Below the pieces are notes generated by a model. It was not told the DNA's origin, did not search any database, and was given only the letters and a program-made list of their open reading frames with translations. The translations under genes were made by a program, and so were the position numbers. From NCBI RefSeq assembly GCF_022179765.1, contig NZ_BPRE01000015.1, positions 62,001 to 126,000 on the forward strand: a stretch of DNA of 64,000 nucleotides. The letters are read 5' to 3'. The stretch comes from Methylorubrum suomiense (GTDB taxonomy: Bacteria > Pseudomonadota > Alphaproteobacteria > Rhizobiales > Beijerinckiaceae). Positions 45,775 through 54,715 of this stretch are shown here, piece by piece. Every line of letters begins with the position of its first letter. The first letter of the stretch is position 1.

Positions 45775-47696
45775 CGCGGCGCTCCAGTCTTGGCGGCCAG
45801 CGCCTCGTCGTACCACCACGTCGTCGGGAAGCCGGACGATCCGTATTTCGGCAGGACCGCCGGCCGACCGAAGCGGTTCCAGCGGACCGTGCGCGTCACC
45901 GGCGACGACCATTGCGGCACGACGTAATTGTGGGACAGCAGCGCCCGATCGAGCGCGCGGGTCGCCGCCACGAGAGTTTCGCGGTCGCTGGCGAAGATCA
46001 GCTTCTCGATGAGCGCGTCGATCCCCGCATCCTTGATCCCGGCAATGTTGCGTGAGCCCGGCTTGTCGGCCGAGACCGACCCCCAATACTCGCGCTGTTC
46101 GTTGCCCGGCGAGAGCGATTCCGGCCAGTTCGAGGTGGTGATATCGAAGTCGAAGGCGCGCAGCCGATTCTGGTACTGCGCCTGATCGATCACGCGCACG
46201 CTCGATTGAATGCCAATGAGTTTCAGCTGCGCCGCGAACGGTAGAATGACGCGCTCGAAGACATTCTGGAATTCCAGAAACTCGACCGTCAGGGGCTCGC
46301 CGGTGGCCTTCGAGACCATCTGTCCGCCCTTCAATTCGTAGCCCGCCTCCTTGAGGAGGCCGACCGCTTGGCGCAGGTTTGCCCGCACGGCGTCCGGCGT
46401 GTCGTTGACCGGGTTCCGGTAGGGCTCGGTGAAGACCCGCGGGAGCAGCTTGTCCTTCACGCTGTCGAGGATGGCCCGCTCGATCCCCTCCGGCAGGCCG
46501 GACGCCGCCAGTTCGGAGCCGTAGAAATACGAATCGATGCGGCTGTACTGCCCGTAGAACAGCTGCCGGTTCATCTCCTCGAAATTCATCGCGAGATTGA
46601 AGGCACGCCGCACGCGCTCATCCTTGAACTTGTCGCGGCGCAGGTTGAACACGAAGGCTTGCATGATGCCGGTGCCGCGGCCGGGAAACTCTTCCTTGAT
46701 GAGGCGGCCATCCTTCACGGCGGGGAAATCGTCGTACTGCGTGGCCCAGTTCCGGGCGATATTCTCGGAGCGGAAGTCGTAGAGATCGCCTTTCAACGCT
46801 TCCAGAAGGACCGATCCATCACGAAAATATTCGAAGCGGACGGTGCCGAAATTGTTGCGCCCGCGATTGACCGGTAGGTCCTTGCCCCAATAATCGGCGA
46901 CCCGCTCATAGATCGCGTAGCGGCCAGCATCGATCTTGGCCAAGCGATAGGGGCCGGAGCCGAGCGGGATTTCCAATGTCGTCTCGGTCGGATTGCGCGC
47001 TTTGCCGCTCGCATCCGTCCCCGTCCACCAATGCTTCGGCAGAACCTGCATCTGGCCCAGCACCTGCGGCAGTTCGCGGTTGCCGGCTTCCGTGAACCGG
47101 AACGTGACCTCACGTTCGCCCGTGGCCTCGGCCTTGCCGACGCTGTGGTAGTAAGCGGCGTAGAAGGGACTGTTGGCCTTCAGCGTGTCGAAGGACCAGA
47201 TCACATCCTCGACGGTCAGAGGTTTGCCGTCGTGCCACCGAGCGCCCGCGCGCAGACGATAGGCGACCGACATGCCATCGGGGGCGATGCGCACCGCTTC
47301 GGCCAATTGGCCGTAGGAAGAGAACGGCTCGTCGCCCGAATCTTCCATGAGCGTGTCGTAAATCTGGGTGATCCCGCCTTCCAGATCCCCCTTCAATCCG
47401 TTGACGATCATGTTGAGATTGTCGAATCCGCCCTGGGATCCGAGGCGGACCAGTCCACCGATCGGAGCCTTCGGGTCGGCGTATTCGAAATGGGCGAAGT
47501 CCGGACCGTATTTCGGTTCGCCGAGCAGGGTCAGCGCGTGGCGCCAAGTTCCCGACGCTCTGCCGGATGCGTCCTGAGCCGACGCCCGCGCCGCCGATTC
47601 TGCGGGCTCCTGAGCCGAGGCTGGGGATCGCAATCCGAGGACGGCGAGCGCACCGGCGAGGAAGCTTCGGCGAGCAATCACGGCGTGTTCCGTCAC
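45771..47696 (-). CDS. yejA: Extracellular solute-binding protein, YejA-like (first paralogue)
   Basis: A 641-residue periplasmic family 5 binding protein. The N-terminus VIARRSFLAGALAVLGL is a Tat-type signal, followed by an Ala/Ser/Glu-rich linker. Then come EPKYGPDFAHFEYADPKAPIGG, WHDGKPLTVEDVIWSFDTLK, SGPYRLAKIDAGRYAIYERV and FNLRRDKFKDERVRRAFNLAMNFE. It is clearly paralogous to the next gene. It starts at GTG 47696 with GGGAGAGAG upstream. First gene of the yejA-yejA-yejB operon. Confidence 0.9.
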   Translation of the reverse strand: MTEHAVIARRSFLAGALAVLGLRSPASAQEPAESAARASAQDASGRASGTWRHALTLLGEPKYGPDFAHFEYADPKAPIGGLVRLGSQGGFDNLNMIVNGLKGDLEGGITQIYDTLMEDSGDEPFSSYGQLAEAVRIAPDGMSVAYRLRAGARWHDGKPLTVEDVIWSFDTLKANSPFYAAYYHSVGKAEATGEREVTFRFTEAGNRELPQVLGQMQVLPKHWWTGTDASGKARNPTETTLEIPLGSGPYRLAKIDAGRYAIYERVADYWGKDLPVNRGRNNFGTVRFEYFRDGSVLLEALKGDLYDFRSENIARNWATQYDDFPAVKDGRLIKEEFPGRGTGIMQAFVFNLRRDKFKDERVRRAFNLAMNFEEMNRQLFYGQYSRIDSYFYGSELAASGLPEGIERAILDSVKDKLLPRVFTEPYRNPVNDTPDAVRANLRQAVGLLKEAGYELKGGQMVSKATGEPLTVEFLEFQNVFERVILPFAAQLKLIGIQSSVRVIDQAQYQNRLRAFDFDITTSNWPESLSPGNEQREYWGSVSADKPGSRNIAGIKDAGIDALIEKLIFASDRETLVAATRALDRALLSHNYVVPQWSSPVTRTVRWNRFGRPAVLPKYGSSGFPTTWWYDEALAAKTGAPR

Positions 47697-48004
47697 GTTG
47701 GCGCTCTCTCCCGGTCTCTCAGGAATAACGAGAATTTCTGGCCGGTGTTCTAGGACGGCGGGCTGTTCACGCCAAGCGGTCCCGTCCGCTCAGGCGCGTT
47801 CGGCGACGAATGGGAATTGGCCTTGCCTCACCGGCATGCGCTCAAACGGGGAGGCGCAGGCTTGAATTTCTCCGTGTTGTGCGATGCGGGCTTCGGCCTC
47901 TGACTAGGCCATTCACAGGGTGCGGTCCCGCCTCCGGCATCATGGCAGGAGCTCAATGCGGAGCGGATCCATCCCGGTCCCGTCGTTGGCCGTGATCGCG
48001 CGAC
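47697..48004. other. Intergenic region upstream of the yejA operon
   Basis: About 310 bases between the first yejA and the terminator of the cytochrome gene, both on the minus strand. It must carry the yej promoter. No binding-site consensus or RNA gene was recognised. Confidence 0.4.
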
Positions 48005-48034
48005 AAAAAAGGCCGGACCTTTCGATCCGGCCTT
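48005..48034 (-). terminator. Rho-independent terminator of the cytochrome c gene
   Basis: On the minus strand, an AAGGCCGGA / TCCGGCCTT stem with an 8-base loop is followed by TTTTTT (48005-48010). It lies about 25 bases after the cytochrome c stop. Confidence 0.85.
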
Positions 48035-48058
48035 CCGTCACGTCCGTGTGCGATGAAA

Positions 48059-48934
48059 TCAGGGCTTGGGCGCCTCGGCCGGCTTGTCCGTCGCGGGCGG
48101 CGTCGCCGGCGCGGTCGGCTGCTGCTGCGCGTCGGTGCCGCCCGACGGCTTGGCGATGTCCGGCTGCGACGGGGCGACCTCGTTCTGCTGCGGCTGCTTC
48201 TCGGGCGCCGGCACCGTCCGGGCAGTGTCCTTGCCGTCCCCCTGATTGCCCTGGGGCGCGTTGGTCTCGGGCTTCTTGCTCTTGTCCCCGGTGGCGCTTT
48301 CAGGTGCCTTGGTCTCGGCAGGCTTCGTCTCGGCAGGCTTGGCGTCGCTCTTGTTCTCGGCAGCCTTCTCAGCCGGCTTGGCCTCTTCCTTCTTCTCGGC
48401 GGCCGGGAGGGGCTTCGGGCTGTCGGACAGCGTGCGCAGGTACGCGACGACGTTGGCCCGCTCGGCCGGTGAGCCGATCCCGGCGAAGGCCATCTTCGTG
48501 CCCTTCACGTAGCCCTTCGGATTCTCGAGGAAATGGTCGAGATCGTCGTAGGTCCAGGTGCCGCCCTTCTCCTTCAGGGCGGCGGAATACTCGAAGCCGG
48601 GTTCATGCGCCTTCTGGCGCTCCACCACGTCCCACAGATGCGGGCCGACCTTGTTCGGGCCGCCCTTCTCGAAGCTGTGGCAGGCCTGGCAGGCCTTGGT
48701 GCCGGCCTTGCCCTTCTCGGCATCGGCGCTGGCAAGGCGAACGGCAATCGGCTCGGCCTTCGGTGCGGCGGCCGATGCGGAAGCGGCCTTCGGCTCGGGC
48801 TCCGGCAGCGGGTAGCCCGCATTGCCGGCCGGCTTCGGGTGATAGATCAGCTCCGCAACGAAACCCGACCCGACCGCGAACAACAGGGCACCGAGAACCG
48901 CGCCGGCGACCTTGTTCAGCTCGAAGGAATCCAT
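48059..48934 (-). CDS. Membrane-anchored cytochrome c (CycM-like) with a long Lys/Glu/Pro-rich tail
   Basis: A 291-residue protein. An N-terminal membrane anchor (about residues 9-31) leads to a linker of Pro/Ala/Lys. A class I cytochrome c domain follows, with haem site CQACH (C82, C85, H86) and axial Met in KGTKMAFAGI. WDVVERQKAHEPGFEYSAALKEKGGTWTYDDLDHFL is typical of the c-550/CycM group. From about residue 175 to the end is a low-complexity tail (repeats of KPAETK, then Gln/Pro/Ala-rich), absent from most homologues. It probably shuttles electrons between bc1 and terminal oxidases. ATG 48934 is chosen. Confidence 0.9.
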   Translation of the reverse strand: MDSFELNKVAGAVLGALLFAVGSGFVAELIYHPKPAGNAGYPLPEPEPKAASASAAAPKAEPIAVRLASADAEKGKAGTKACQACHSFEKGGPNKVGPHLWDVVERQKAHEPGFEYSAALKEKGGTWTYDDLDHFLENPKGYVKGTKMAFAGIGSPAERANVVAYLRTLSDSPKPLPAAEKKEEAKPAEKAAENKSDAKPAETKPAETKAPESATGDKSKKPETNAPQGNQGDGKDTARTVPAPEKQPQQNEVAPSQPDIAKPSGGTDAQQQPTAPATPPATDKPAEAPKP

Positions 48935-49236
48935 GCTCGACAGCTCCGGCGCGCGGGAAGAGAGCCCGGCGGATGGGGGCCCGACGGGCAAGACGCCGGA
49001 CTTTGGAAGACTTCGAGGGTGATTAGCCGTTCGGGGCCGATCTTGACAATGGGCCGCGTACGCTGCGCGCTGTCGCATAGGGCGTTCTGAAACGGATTTC
49101 GGTGGGCGATCGGCGTCGGCGCCCTGTCATGACAAGCCGCGCGGCCCCTGTTAGAGGCTGCCGACGAGAGCCGGCGGGCTCCGGTGCCCGGTGCGGGGGC
49201 CCGAAGACCCGGCCGGACAGCCTCATCCGGTTCATC
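48935..49236. other. Intergenic region between the divergent cytochrome c and kdsB genes
   Basis: About 300 bases. The promoters of both genes must be here. No confident promoter motif, hairpin or small gene was recognised. Confidence 0.4.
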
Positions 49237-49980
49237 ATGTCCGATCCGCTGATCCTGATTCCGGCGCGCCTCGCCGCGACACGCCTTCCGAACAAGCCGC
49301 TCGCCGACATCGCCGGAGAGCCCATGATCGTCCATGTCTGGCGTCGGGCGATCGAGTCCGGTGTCGGGCCGGTGGTGGTCGCCACCGACGCTCCCGAGGT
49401 CGTCGAGGCAATCGAGTCCCGCGGCGGACTGGCCGTGACGACCCGGGCCGACCACCCATCCGGGTCGGACCGTCTCGCCGAGGCGCTGGAGATCGTCGAT
49501 CCCGACGGCAATCACGATGTGGTCGTCAACGTGCAGGGCGATCTTCCGACGATCGATCCCGGTATCATTGCCGCCGCGGTGACCCCGCTCGCCGATCCGC
49601 AGGTCGACATCGCGACCCTCGCGGCCCTGATCGAGCGGGATGGGGAGGCGGACGATCCCAACGTGGTGAAGATCATCGGCCACCATGTCGCCCCGAACCG
49701 CTTGAGGGCGCTCGCCTTCACCCGTGCCCGCGCCCCGTGGGGAAACGGCCCGCTCTTCCACCATATCGGCCTCTACGCCTATCGGCGGAAGGCGCTGCAA
49801 CGGTTCGTGAGCCTGCCGCAGGGCGAACTCGAGCAACGGGAGAAGCTGGAGCAGCTGCGCGCCCTCGAGGCAGGGATGCGCATCGACGCCATGGTCGTCA
49901 CCGACCTGCCCCTGGGTGTCGACACCCCCGCCGATCTCGAACGCGCCCGGGCGCTGCTGTCCGCTCGACGCCTGAACTGA
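49237..49980 (+). CDS. kdsB: 3-deoxy-manno-octulosonate cytidylyltransferase
   Basis: A 247-residue enzyme that makes CMP-Kdo for lipid A inner core. The nucleotide loop LILIPARLAATRLPNKPLADIAGEPMI opens the protein. Further family motifs are VVVATDAPEVV, TRADHPSGSDRLAEAL, DVVVNVQGDLPTIDP and YAYRRKALQRFVSLPQGELEQREKLEQLRALEAGM. The C-terminus has VTDLPLGVDTPADLERAR. ATG 49237 gives the usual length. It is followed 13 bases later by pheA and is probably cotranscribed. Confidence 0.96.
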   Translation: MSDPLILIPARLAATRLPNKPLADIAGEPMIVHVWRRAIESGVGPVVVATDAPEVVEAIESRGGLAVTTRADHPSGSDRLAEALEIVDPDGNHDVVVNVQGDLPTIDPGIIAAAVTPLADPQVDIATLAALIERDGEADDPNVVKIIGHHVAPNRLRALAFTRARAPWGNGPLFHHIGLYAYRRKALQRFVSLPQGELEQREKLEQLRALEAGMRIDAMVVTDLPLGVDTPADLERARALLSARRLN

Positions 49981-49993
49981 AGCTCGGACCGCC

Positions 49994-50851
49994 ATGACCG
50001 ATCGCACCATCGCCTATCAGGGCGAACCCGGGGCCAACTCGCACATCATCTGCGCCCAGGCTTATCCAGGTTGGCGCTACCTCGCCTGCCCGACCTTCGA
50101 AGACGCCTTCGCGGCGGTGAACGAGGGGAATGCCGCGTTGGCGATGATTCCGATCGAGAATTCGATCGCGGGGCGCGTGGCCGACATTCACCACCTGATC
50201 CCGACTTCGCGGCTGCACATCGTGGCCGAACATTTTCTGCCGATCCATTTTCAGCTGATGGTCCTGCCGGGAGCGTCCAGCGACGGCCTCAAGAGCGTGC
50301 ACAGCCACATCCACGCCCTCGGCCAGTGCCGCCGCATCATCCGTCGCCTCGGTCTGAAGGCGGTGGTGGCGGGCGACACTGCGGGGGCGGCCCGTGAGGT
50401 GGCGGAAGCCCGCGATCCGAGCCGCGCGGCGCTGGCCCCCGCTCTGGCGGCGGAGGTCTATGGTCTCGATATTGTGGAGCGCGACGTCGAGGACGAAGCG
50501 CACAACACGACGCGTTTCGTGGTGTTCGCTCCGGAGCCCGTGTTGCCGGAGCCCGGCGGCGATCCCACAGTGACGAGCTTCATCTTCCGGGTGCGCAACA
50601 TTCCGGCTGCCCTCTACAAGGCGCTCGGGGGGTTCGCGACCAACGGCGTCAACATGTCGAAGCTCGAGAGCTATATGGTCGAGGGCCAGTTCACCGCGAC
50701 CCAATTCTACGCGGAGGTCGACGGCCATCCCGAGGATGACGGCCTGCGCCGCGCGCTCGAGGAATTGCGCTACTTTTCCCGCGAAGTCCGGATCGTCGGC
50801 ACGTATCCGGCTCATCCCTTCCGGGAAACGACCCGGCAGGCGGCGGAATAA
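49994..50851 (+). CDS. pheA: Prephenate dehydratase
   Basis: A 285-residue monofunctional enzyme converting prephenate to phenylpyruvate in phenylalanine synthesis. IAYQGEPGANSHIICAQAYP is the start of the catalytic PDT domain. LAMIPIENSIAGRVADIHHLI and the invariant NTTRFVVF (catalytic Thr) follow. The C-terminal ACT regulatory domain (SFIFRVRNIPAALYKALGGFATNGVNMSKLESYMVEG) should bind Phe for feedback inhibition. No chorismate mutase domain is fused. Confidence 0.96.
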   Translation: MTDRTIAYQGEPGANSHIICAQAYPGWRYLACPTFEDAFAAVNEGNAALAMIPIENSIAGRVADIHHLIPTSRLHIVAEHFLPIHFQLMVLPGASSDGLKSVHSHIHALGQCRRIIRRLGLKAVVAGDTAGAAREVAEARDPSRAALAPALAAEVYGLDIVERDVEDEAHNTTRFVVFAPEPVLPEPGGDPTVTSFIFRVRNIPAALYKALGGFATNGVNMSKLESYMVEGQFTATQFYAEVDGHPEDDGLRRALEELRYFSREVRIVGTYPAHPFRETTRQAAE

Positions 50852-51079
50852 CGGAGACGATGAGGGATCTCTGATCGGTCAGGGTCCGGGACTGGTTGGC
50901 CCCACGTTCCATCACTACGCCGATAGCTTATTTTGCGATCGCGGGCGCACTCATCTTGCCCAACAACCTACGTCGCCACGAAGCCACAAATTGGGCATCC
51001 CGGGTACGCGTCAGCGCCTCGGGATGCGGCCAAAATTCCTAAAAGGTCAAATCGTACTCAGCCGCCGGTATCAGCCGGA

Positions 51080-51271
51080 TCAAACAGCGTCGTCGGCGGA
51101 ATCGCCATCCAGGATCGTTTCCAGATCACCCATCAGCGCATCGAGCTGGTCGGACGTTGCGCGGATCTTGAACTTCGTCCCATCCTGCGCCTCGACGGCG
51201 ATTTCGATGTGATCGTCCACCTGCGCCGCGAGCGCCTGCTTGAGCGCGTAAGTGGTCACGTCCTTGGCCAT
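51080..51271 (-). CDS. Small conserved-looking protein of unknown function (63 aa)
   Basis: A compact alpha/beta pattern: ALKQALAAQVDDHIEIAVEAQDGTKFKIRATSDQLDALMGDLETIL. Two beta strands (HIEIAVEA and KFKIRAT) flank a Gly turn, followed by a helix and an acidic tail (DGDSADDAV). This is coherent for a folded domain, but no family was recognised. ATG 51271 with an AAGGA-like stretch upstream (AAGAGGATCTTC) supports expression. Confidence 0.65.
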   Translation of the reverse strand: MAKDVTTYALKQALAAQVDDHIEIAVEAQDGTKFKIRATSDQLDALMGDLETILDGDSADDAV

Positions 51272-51474
51272 GAAGATCCTCTTAAAGCTGTCCTACGCCA
51301 ATCGGCGGGGTGGGAAGCGGCGAGGGGCGTCCGTGTTCCACGCCCGATCGGGACGACGCGTCGCAGCCATTCAGCCCTCCACGGTCGAGGGAGAAAACGA
51401 GCAGGCTCTTCCCGGACCCGTTTCGCTTGGCCGGAAGTTGTCTCAGGGCGAGGGTTGTTCCGGGGGAGACATCC

Positions 51475-51738
51475 ATGATGCTGCGACACGTGATGCTGAG
51501 CGCATTGCTCGGTGGCATCGCAACCGCCAGCGATGCGGCGGCGCAGGGAATGATGCTGACGCAACCGCGCGCATCCGCCCCTCAAACCCAATCGATAGAT
51601 GTTGCGCCGAAACGGTCCTGGGCCCTAACGGCTTACGAGGCGGCCCCGAAAGCCACCGGGCAACTGCCGAACCAGGCAACCGGACCGAAGCGCGAGCGCG
51701 TCGTTCGGGACATCTGCATCGGATGCGACGCGCCCTAA
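51475..51738 (+). CDS. Small exported protein of unknown function (87 aa)
   Basis: The signal peptide MMLRHVMLSALLGGIATASDAAAQ ends with AAAQ. The mature part is polar and ends RVVRDICIGCDAP, with two cysteines in CxxC spacing (C-I-G-C) near the C-terminus. GGGGGAGA lies about 8 bases upstream of ATG 51475. No family was recognised; Methylobacterium genomes carry many such small secreted proteins. Confidence 0.6.
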   Translation: MMLRHVMLSALLGGIATASDAAAQGMMLTQPRASAPQTQSIDVAPKRSWALTAYEAAPKATGQLPNQATGPKRERVVRDICIGCDAP

Positions 51739-52209
51739 CGATGACGCGAAGGGGATCGGTTGGCGCCAGGACCTGAAACAGTTGAAATACGGTCCAGGCC
51801 ATTGAATTGCTTGGCCAAAACCTGGATCCTTCTTCTCCGGTTGTCTTTTGAATAGTCCTCCAAGCCGCTGAAGGGCTTCCAATTCAGCGACCGCCGACAT
51901 GGCGGCGTCGGGGCTGGCTGTACCAAAGTGCGTCGTGCATCCGCTGGGGCAAGACAACGCTCAACGTTTGAAGCCTTCGCGCGAAAGACCTGTCGAATAT
52001 TCTACCTGTGATGGAATAGCAGTCGGCTATGGACTGCCCCGAACACCGATGTGTGATCGCCCACGCCCAAGAACGATGTGGTCATTTGCATTTTGTACAA
52101 ATATATTGCGCACCATCTAAGCATTGTCTGATTGACTAGTAGCTCGATCGGCCGCTCGTCAAACACGGACGCATGCACTATTTATGAAACTCTGAACGAG
52201 GGTATTTCA
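51739..52209. other. AT-rich intergenic region
   Basis: About 470 bases, lower in GC than the surroundings around 52060-52200. Two overlapping short minus-strand frames exist, but they lack a coherent pattern. It probably includes the promoter of the 80-residue gene at 52210. Confidence 0.4.
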
Positions 52210-52452
52210 ATGTACGGACAATGCCTTCACAGTGCCAAACTGCTGTTTGCCGCCGCCGATGCAACATGGCGGTGCGAAGCTCAAAAATCCCTCGGACCCA
52301 ATGCGAGCGATTTCAAATCCATCGCCTCGCTGAAAGTCCGCGGAGACTCTGGTACGCTGCTCCGCACAGCTTTCGACGCGCGCGAGCGAGCCTATGCTAT
52401 CTTGCACCAAGCCATCGACGCATCTTCGATCAAAGAAAAACAACGATATTAA
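52210..52452 (+). CDS. Small hypothetical protein (80 aa)
   Basis: A mostly helical, Ala-rich protein (LHSAKLLFAAADATWRCEAQKSLG, LLRTAFDARERAYAILHQAIDAS). It has two cysteines and no membrane segment. GAGGG about 8 bases before ATG 52210 supports this start over the earlier frame start at 52132. The DNA is lower in GC than flanking genes, which may indicate acquired or fast-evolving sequence. No family was recognised. Confidence 0.5.
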   Translation: MYGQCLHSAKLLFAAADATWRCEAQKSLGPNASDFKSIASLKVRGDSGTLLRTAFDARERAYAILHQAIDASSIKEKQRY

Positions 52453-52773
52453 GCGAATTATTTTGGATTGATGAAAATATATCGGATTATTTCAAGTAAT
52501 AGATTTGAGCAGGGGGGCGTTGGTCCACCTGGGTGCTTTCTGCCGGCGATCTCGAACGGCCGCATAATTTTTTTAGCGTGCAGATTAACGGTTGCGCCGC
52601 AACCGCATTCGGCCTTCAACGCTACGGCATAAGTCGGCGGCGTTAGAGTTGGACCGTCAATCTCATTCCGTTACATCGCTCAACGCCGCTGCTTCGTACA
52701 AAGCGGTGGAGCATTCCGACTGATCTCGGTCGGCACTCTCGATGAGGATGTAGGAGATGATCTGCGATGTATT
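52453..52773. other. Intergenic region upstream of the minus-strand tRNA-Lys 3' end
   Basis: About 320 bases, AT-rich at first. It holds a perfect palindrome at 52589-52605 (listed separately). No gene was recognised. Confidence 0.4.
52589..52605. repeat. Perfect 8+1+8 palindrome
   Basis: CGGTTGCG-C-CGCAACCG, a dyad with 8-base arms and a single central base. It could be an operator or a small hairpin; no function can be assigned. Confidence 0.4.
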
Positions 52774-52849
<76 letters not shown>

Positions 52850-53034
52850 TTCGGTCTCGTCTTCGAGGCCGTGCCGCGGAGCCACCAATCCCCTGCGGTG
52901 ACGGGCAATTAGCAACGCTCGGGCGGGCTGTCCACCCCATCGTCGAAAATTTTGCCGGGACGATCGAAACGGGCCAGCCGCTGGACCGGGCGCGCCGCGT
53001 GACGGGGGGCGCAGTCTCGGCTACAGCGCGAGGC

Positions 53035-53961
53035 ATGAGCGCGCGCCCTTTGCGAATCGGAACCCGCGGCAGCCCCATGGCGCTGGCGCAAACCGGCATG
53101 GTCCGTGACCGGATCGTCGCGGCCAATCCCGGGCTTGAGACCGAGATCGTCGTCGTCTCGACCGTGGCCGACCGTATCCTGGATCGGCCCCTCTCGGAGA
53201 TCGGCGGGAAGGGACTGTTCACGAAGGAACTGGAGCAGGCGCTGTTCGCCGACGCGATCGATGTCGCGGTCCATTCCATGAAGGATGTCGAGACCTGGCT
53301 GCCCGACGGGTTGGCCATCACCTGCATCCTCGAGCGTGACGATCCCCGCGACGCTTTTCTCACCGCGGGCACGGCGACTGGCTTCGCCGACCTGCCTGCG
53401 GGTTCTCGGGTCGGCACCTCGTCGCTGCGACGGGGCGCGCAGGTTCTGATGCACCGGCCGGACCTGCGGATCGTGCCACTTCGCGGCAACGCCAATACGC
53501 GCATGCGCAAGCTGGAGGCCGGCGAGTGCGATGCGACGTTACTGGCGCTGGCCGGCCTGCAGCGCCTCGGCATGGAGAATGTCGCCCGCTGCGTCCTGTC
53601 CGTCGAGGAAATGCTGCCCGCAGTGGCCCAGGGCGCCCTGGGTATCGAGTGCCGAGCGGGGGACGACGATATCCGTGCTCTGCTGGCCCCGATCGCTTGT
53701 GCCGCCACCACGACGGCGCTCAAGGCCGAGCGCGGATTGCTTGCCGAACTCGACGGGTCTTGCCGGACCCCCATCGCGGCACTCGCTCAACTCGACGGTG
53801 ACCGGATCAGACTCGACGGACTGCTGTTTCTGCCGGACGGCTCGCAGCACTGGGCCGTTCACCGGGAGGGCACCGTCACCGATGCCGAGGCCATCGGACG
53901 GGATGCGGGCGCCGAACTGAAGCGGGCTGCCGGTGACGTGTACTTCGCTCACCTCAAGTGA
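53035..53961 (+). CDS. hemC: Hydroxymethylbilane synthase (porphobilinogen deaminase)
   Basis: A 308-residue enzyme that joins four porphobilinogens in tetrapyrrole synthesis, supplying haem and cobalamin. Family motifs are RIGTRGSPMALAQ, GGKGLFTKELEQALFADAIDVAVHSMKDV, VGTSSLRRGAQ, LRGNANTRMRKLEAGECDATLLALAGLQRLG and AVAQGALGIECR. The dipyrromethane cofactor Cys is in DGSCRTPIA. ATG 53035 gives the usual N-terminus. It is divergent from tRNA-Lys. Confidence 0.97.
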   Translation: MSARPLRIGTRGSPMALAQTGMVRDRIVAANPGLETEIVVVSTVADRILDRPLSEIGGKGLFTKELEQALFADAIDVAVHSMKDVETWLPDGLAITCILERDDPRDAFLTAGTATGFADLPAGSRVGTSSLRRGAQVLMHRPDLRIVPLRGNANTRMRKLEAGECDATLLALAGLQRLGMENVARCVLSVEEMLPAVAQGALGIECRAGDDDIRALLAPIACAATTTALKAERGLLAELDGSCRTPIAALAQLDGDRIRLDGLLFLPDGSQHWAVHREGTVTDAEAIGRDAGAELKRAAGDVYFAHLK

Positions 53962-54213
53962 GCGACATGCGTAGGACGTTTTGCGTTGGCACGGCCGACG
54001 GTCTGAAGCACGTTGATTGAGTCAATCGCGACCATTCTGCTACGCACATGCCTACGGCATGCGTATTGAGTAAAACTCACTAGGCTTTGCGGATCTTCTT
54101 CGGCGGCGGCGATACGATCACCGACGGTTGCCAATGTGTCTGTCGGCCCAATGCGGCAGATGCTCGGTGCCTGCTTGCTAGGTAGCGCTCGATGGCAATT
54201 CGGGCGCCTCGCT

Positions 54214-54612
54214 TCAGCCCACCGCGCGCAATGTTTGGTGTTGGGGATCCGTGCCCGCCATCATGCGAGCCAGTCCGAGGATCTCGCGGATCTGGAACGG
54301 TTTCCGGACATAGATGCTGCCCGTCACGGAGCGGCGTTCCGACGGCGGTGACGTGGAAGCATAGATGACCGGTCGCTGAGGGTGTCGCTCGCGATAGGCT
54401 GCGGCCACCGTCCAGCCGTCGATGAGACCGGGCAGGTTGATATCCGTGAACAACCAATCGATCGCGGTCCGGCCATCGCGCAGCATCGTCAGTGCCGCCT
54501 CGCCGCTCGACGCCGCGAGCACGGCGATGCCTTCCTGCTCGCACAACTGCGTGAGCATTTCGAGCAGAAGGTAATTGTCCTCGACAATGAGGACCGTCGG
54601 ACGTGAAACCAT
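54214..54612 (-). CDS. Single-domain response regulator
   Basis: A 132-residue receiver (REC) domain without an output domain. Key residues: E11 and D12 in LIVEDN, the phospho-acceptor D57 in LFTDINLPG, Thr/Ser in VIYASTSPP and K104 in YVRKPF. ATG 54612 (GACAAGG upstream) is preferred to 54645. It belongs to the alphaproteobacterial CheY-like stand-alone regulators. A divergent Hpt-like gene begins about 100 bases away, suggesting a phosphorelay pair. No sensor kinase is in the window. Confidence 0.88.
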   Translation of the reverse strand: MVSRPTVLIVEDNYLLLEMLTQLCEQEGIAVLAASSGEAALTMLRDGRTAIDWLFTDINLPGLIDGWTVAAAYRERHPQRPVIYASTSPPSERRSVTGSIYVRKPFQIREILGLARMMAGTDPQHQTLRAVG

Positions 54613-54715
54613 GGCCTTGTCCCGGTGGCGCACGTCCACCATCACATCGGCTTTCGGTTAAGGTTCCCTTGAGGAGACCCCGTCACGCCGCAGATACGCT
54701 AGGCAGGAGAGCGTA

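Noticed and set aside
51625..51957. Minus-strand frame beginning MSCPSGCTTHFGTASPDAAM
   Set aside because: It overlaps the better-supported secreted protein at 51475-51738 and has no recognisable pattern or ribosome site.
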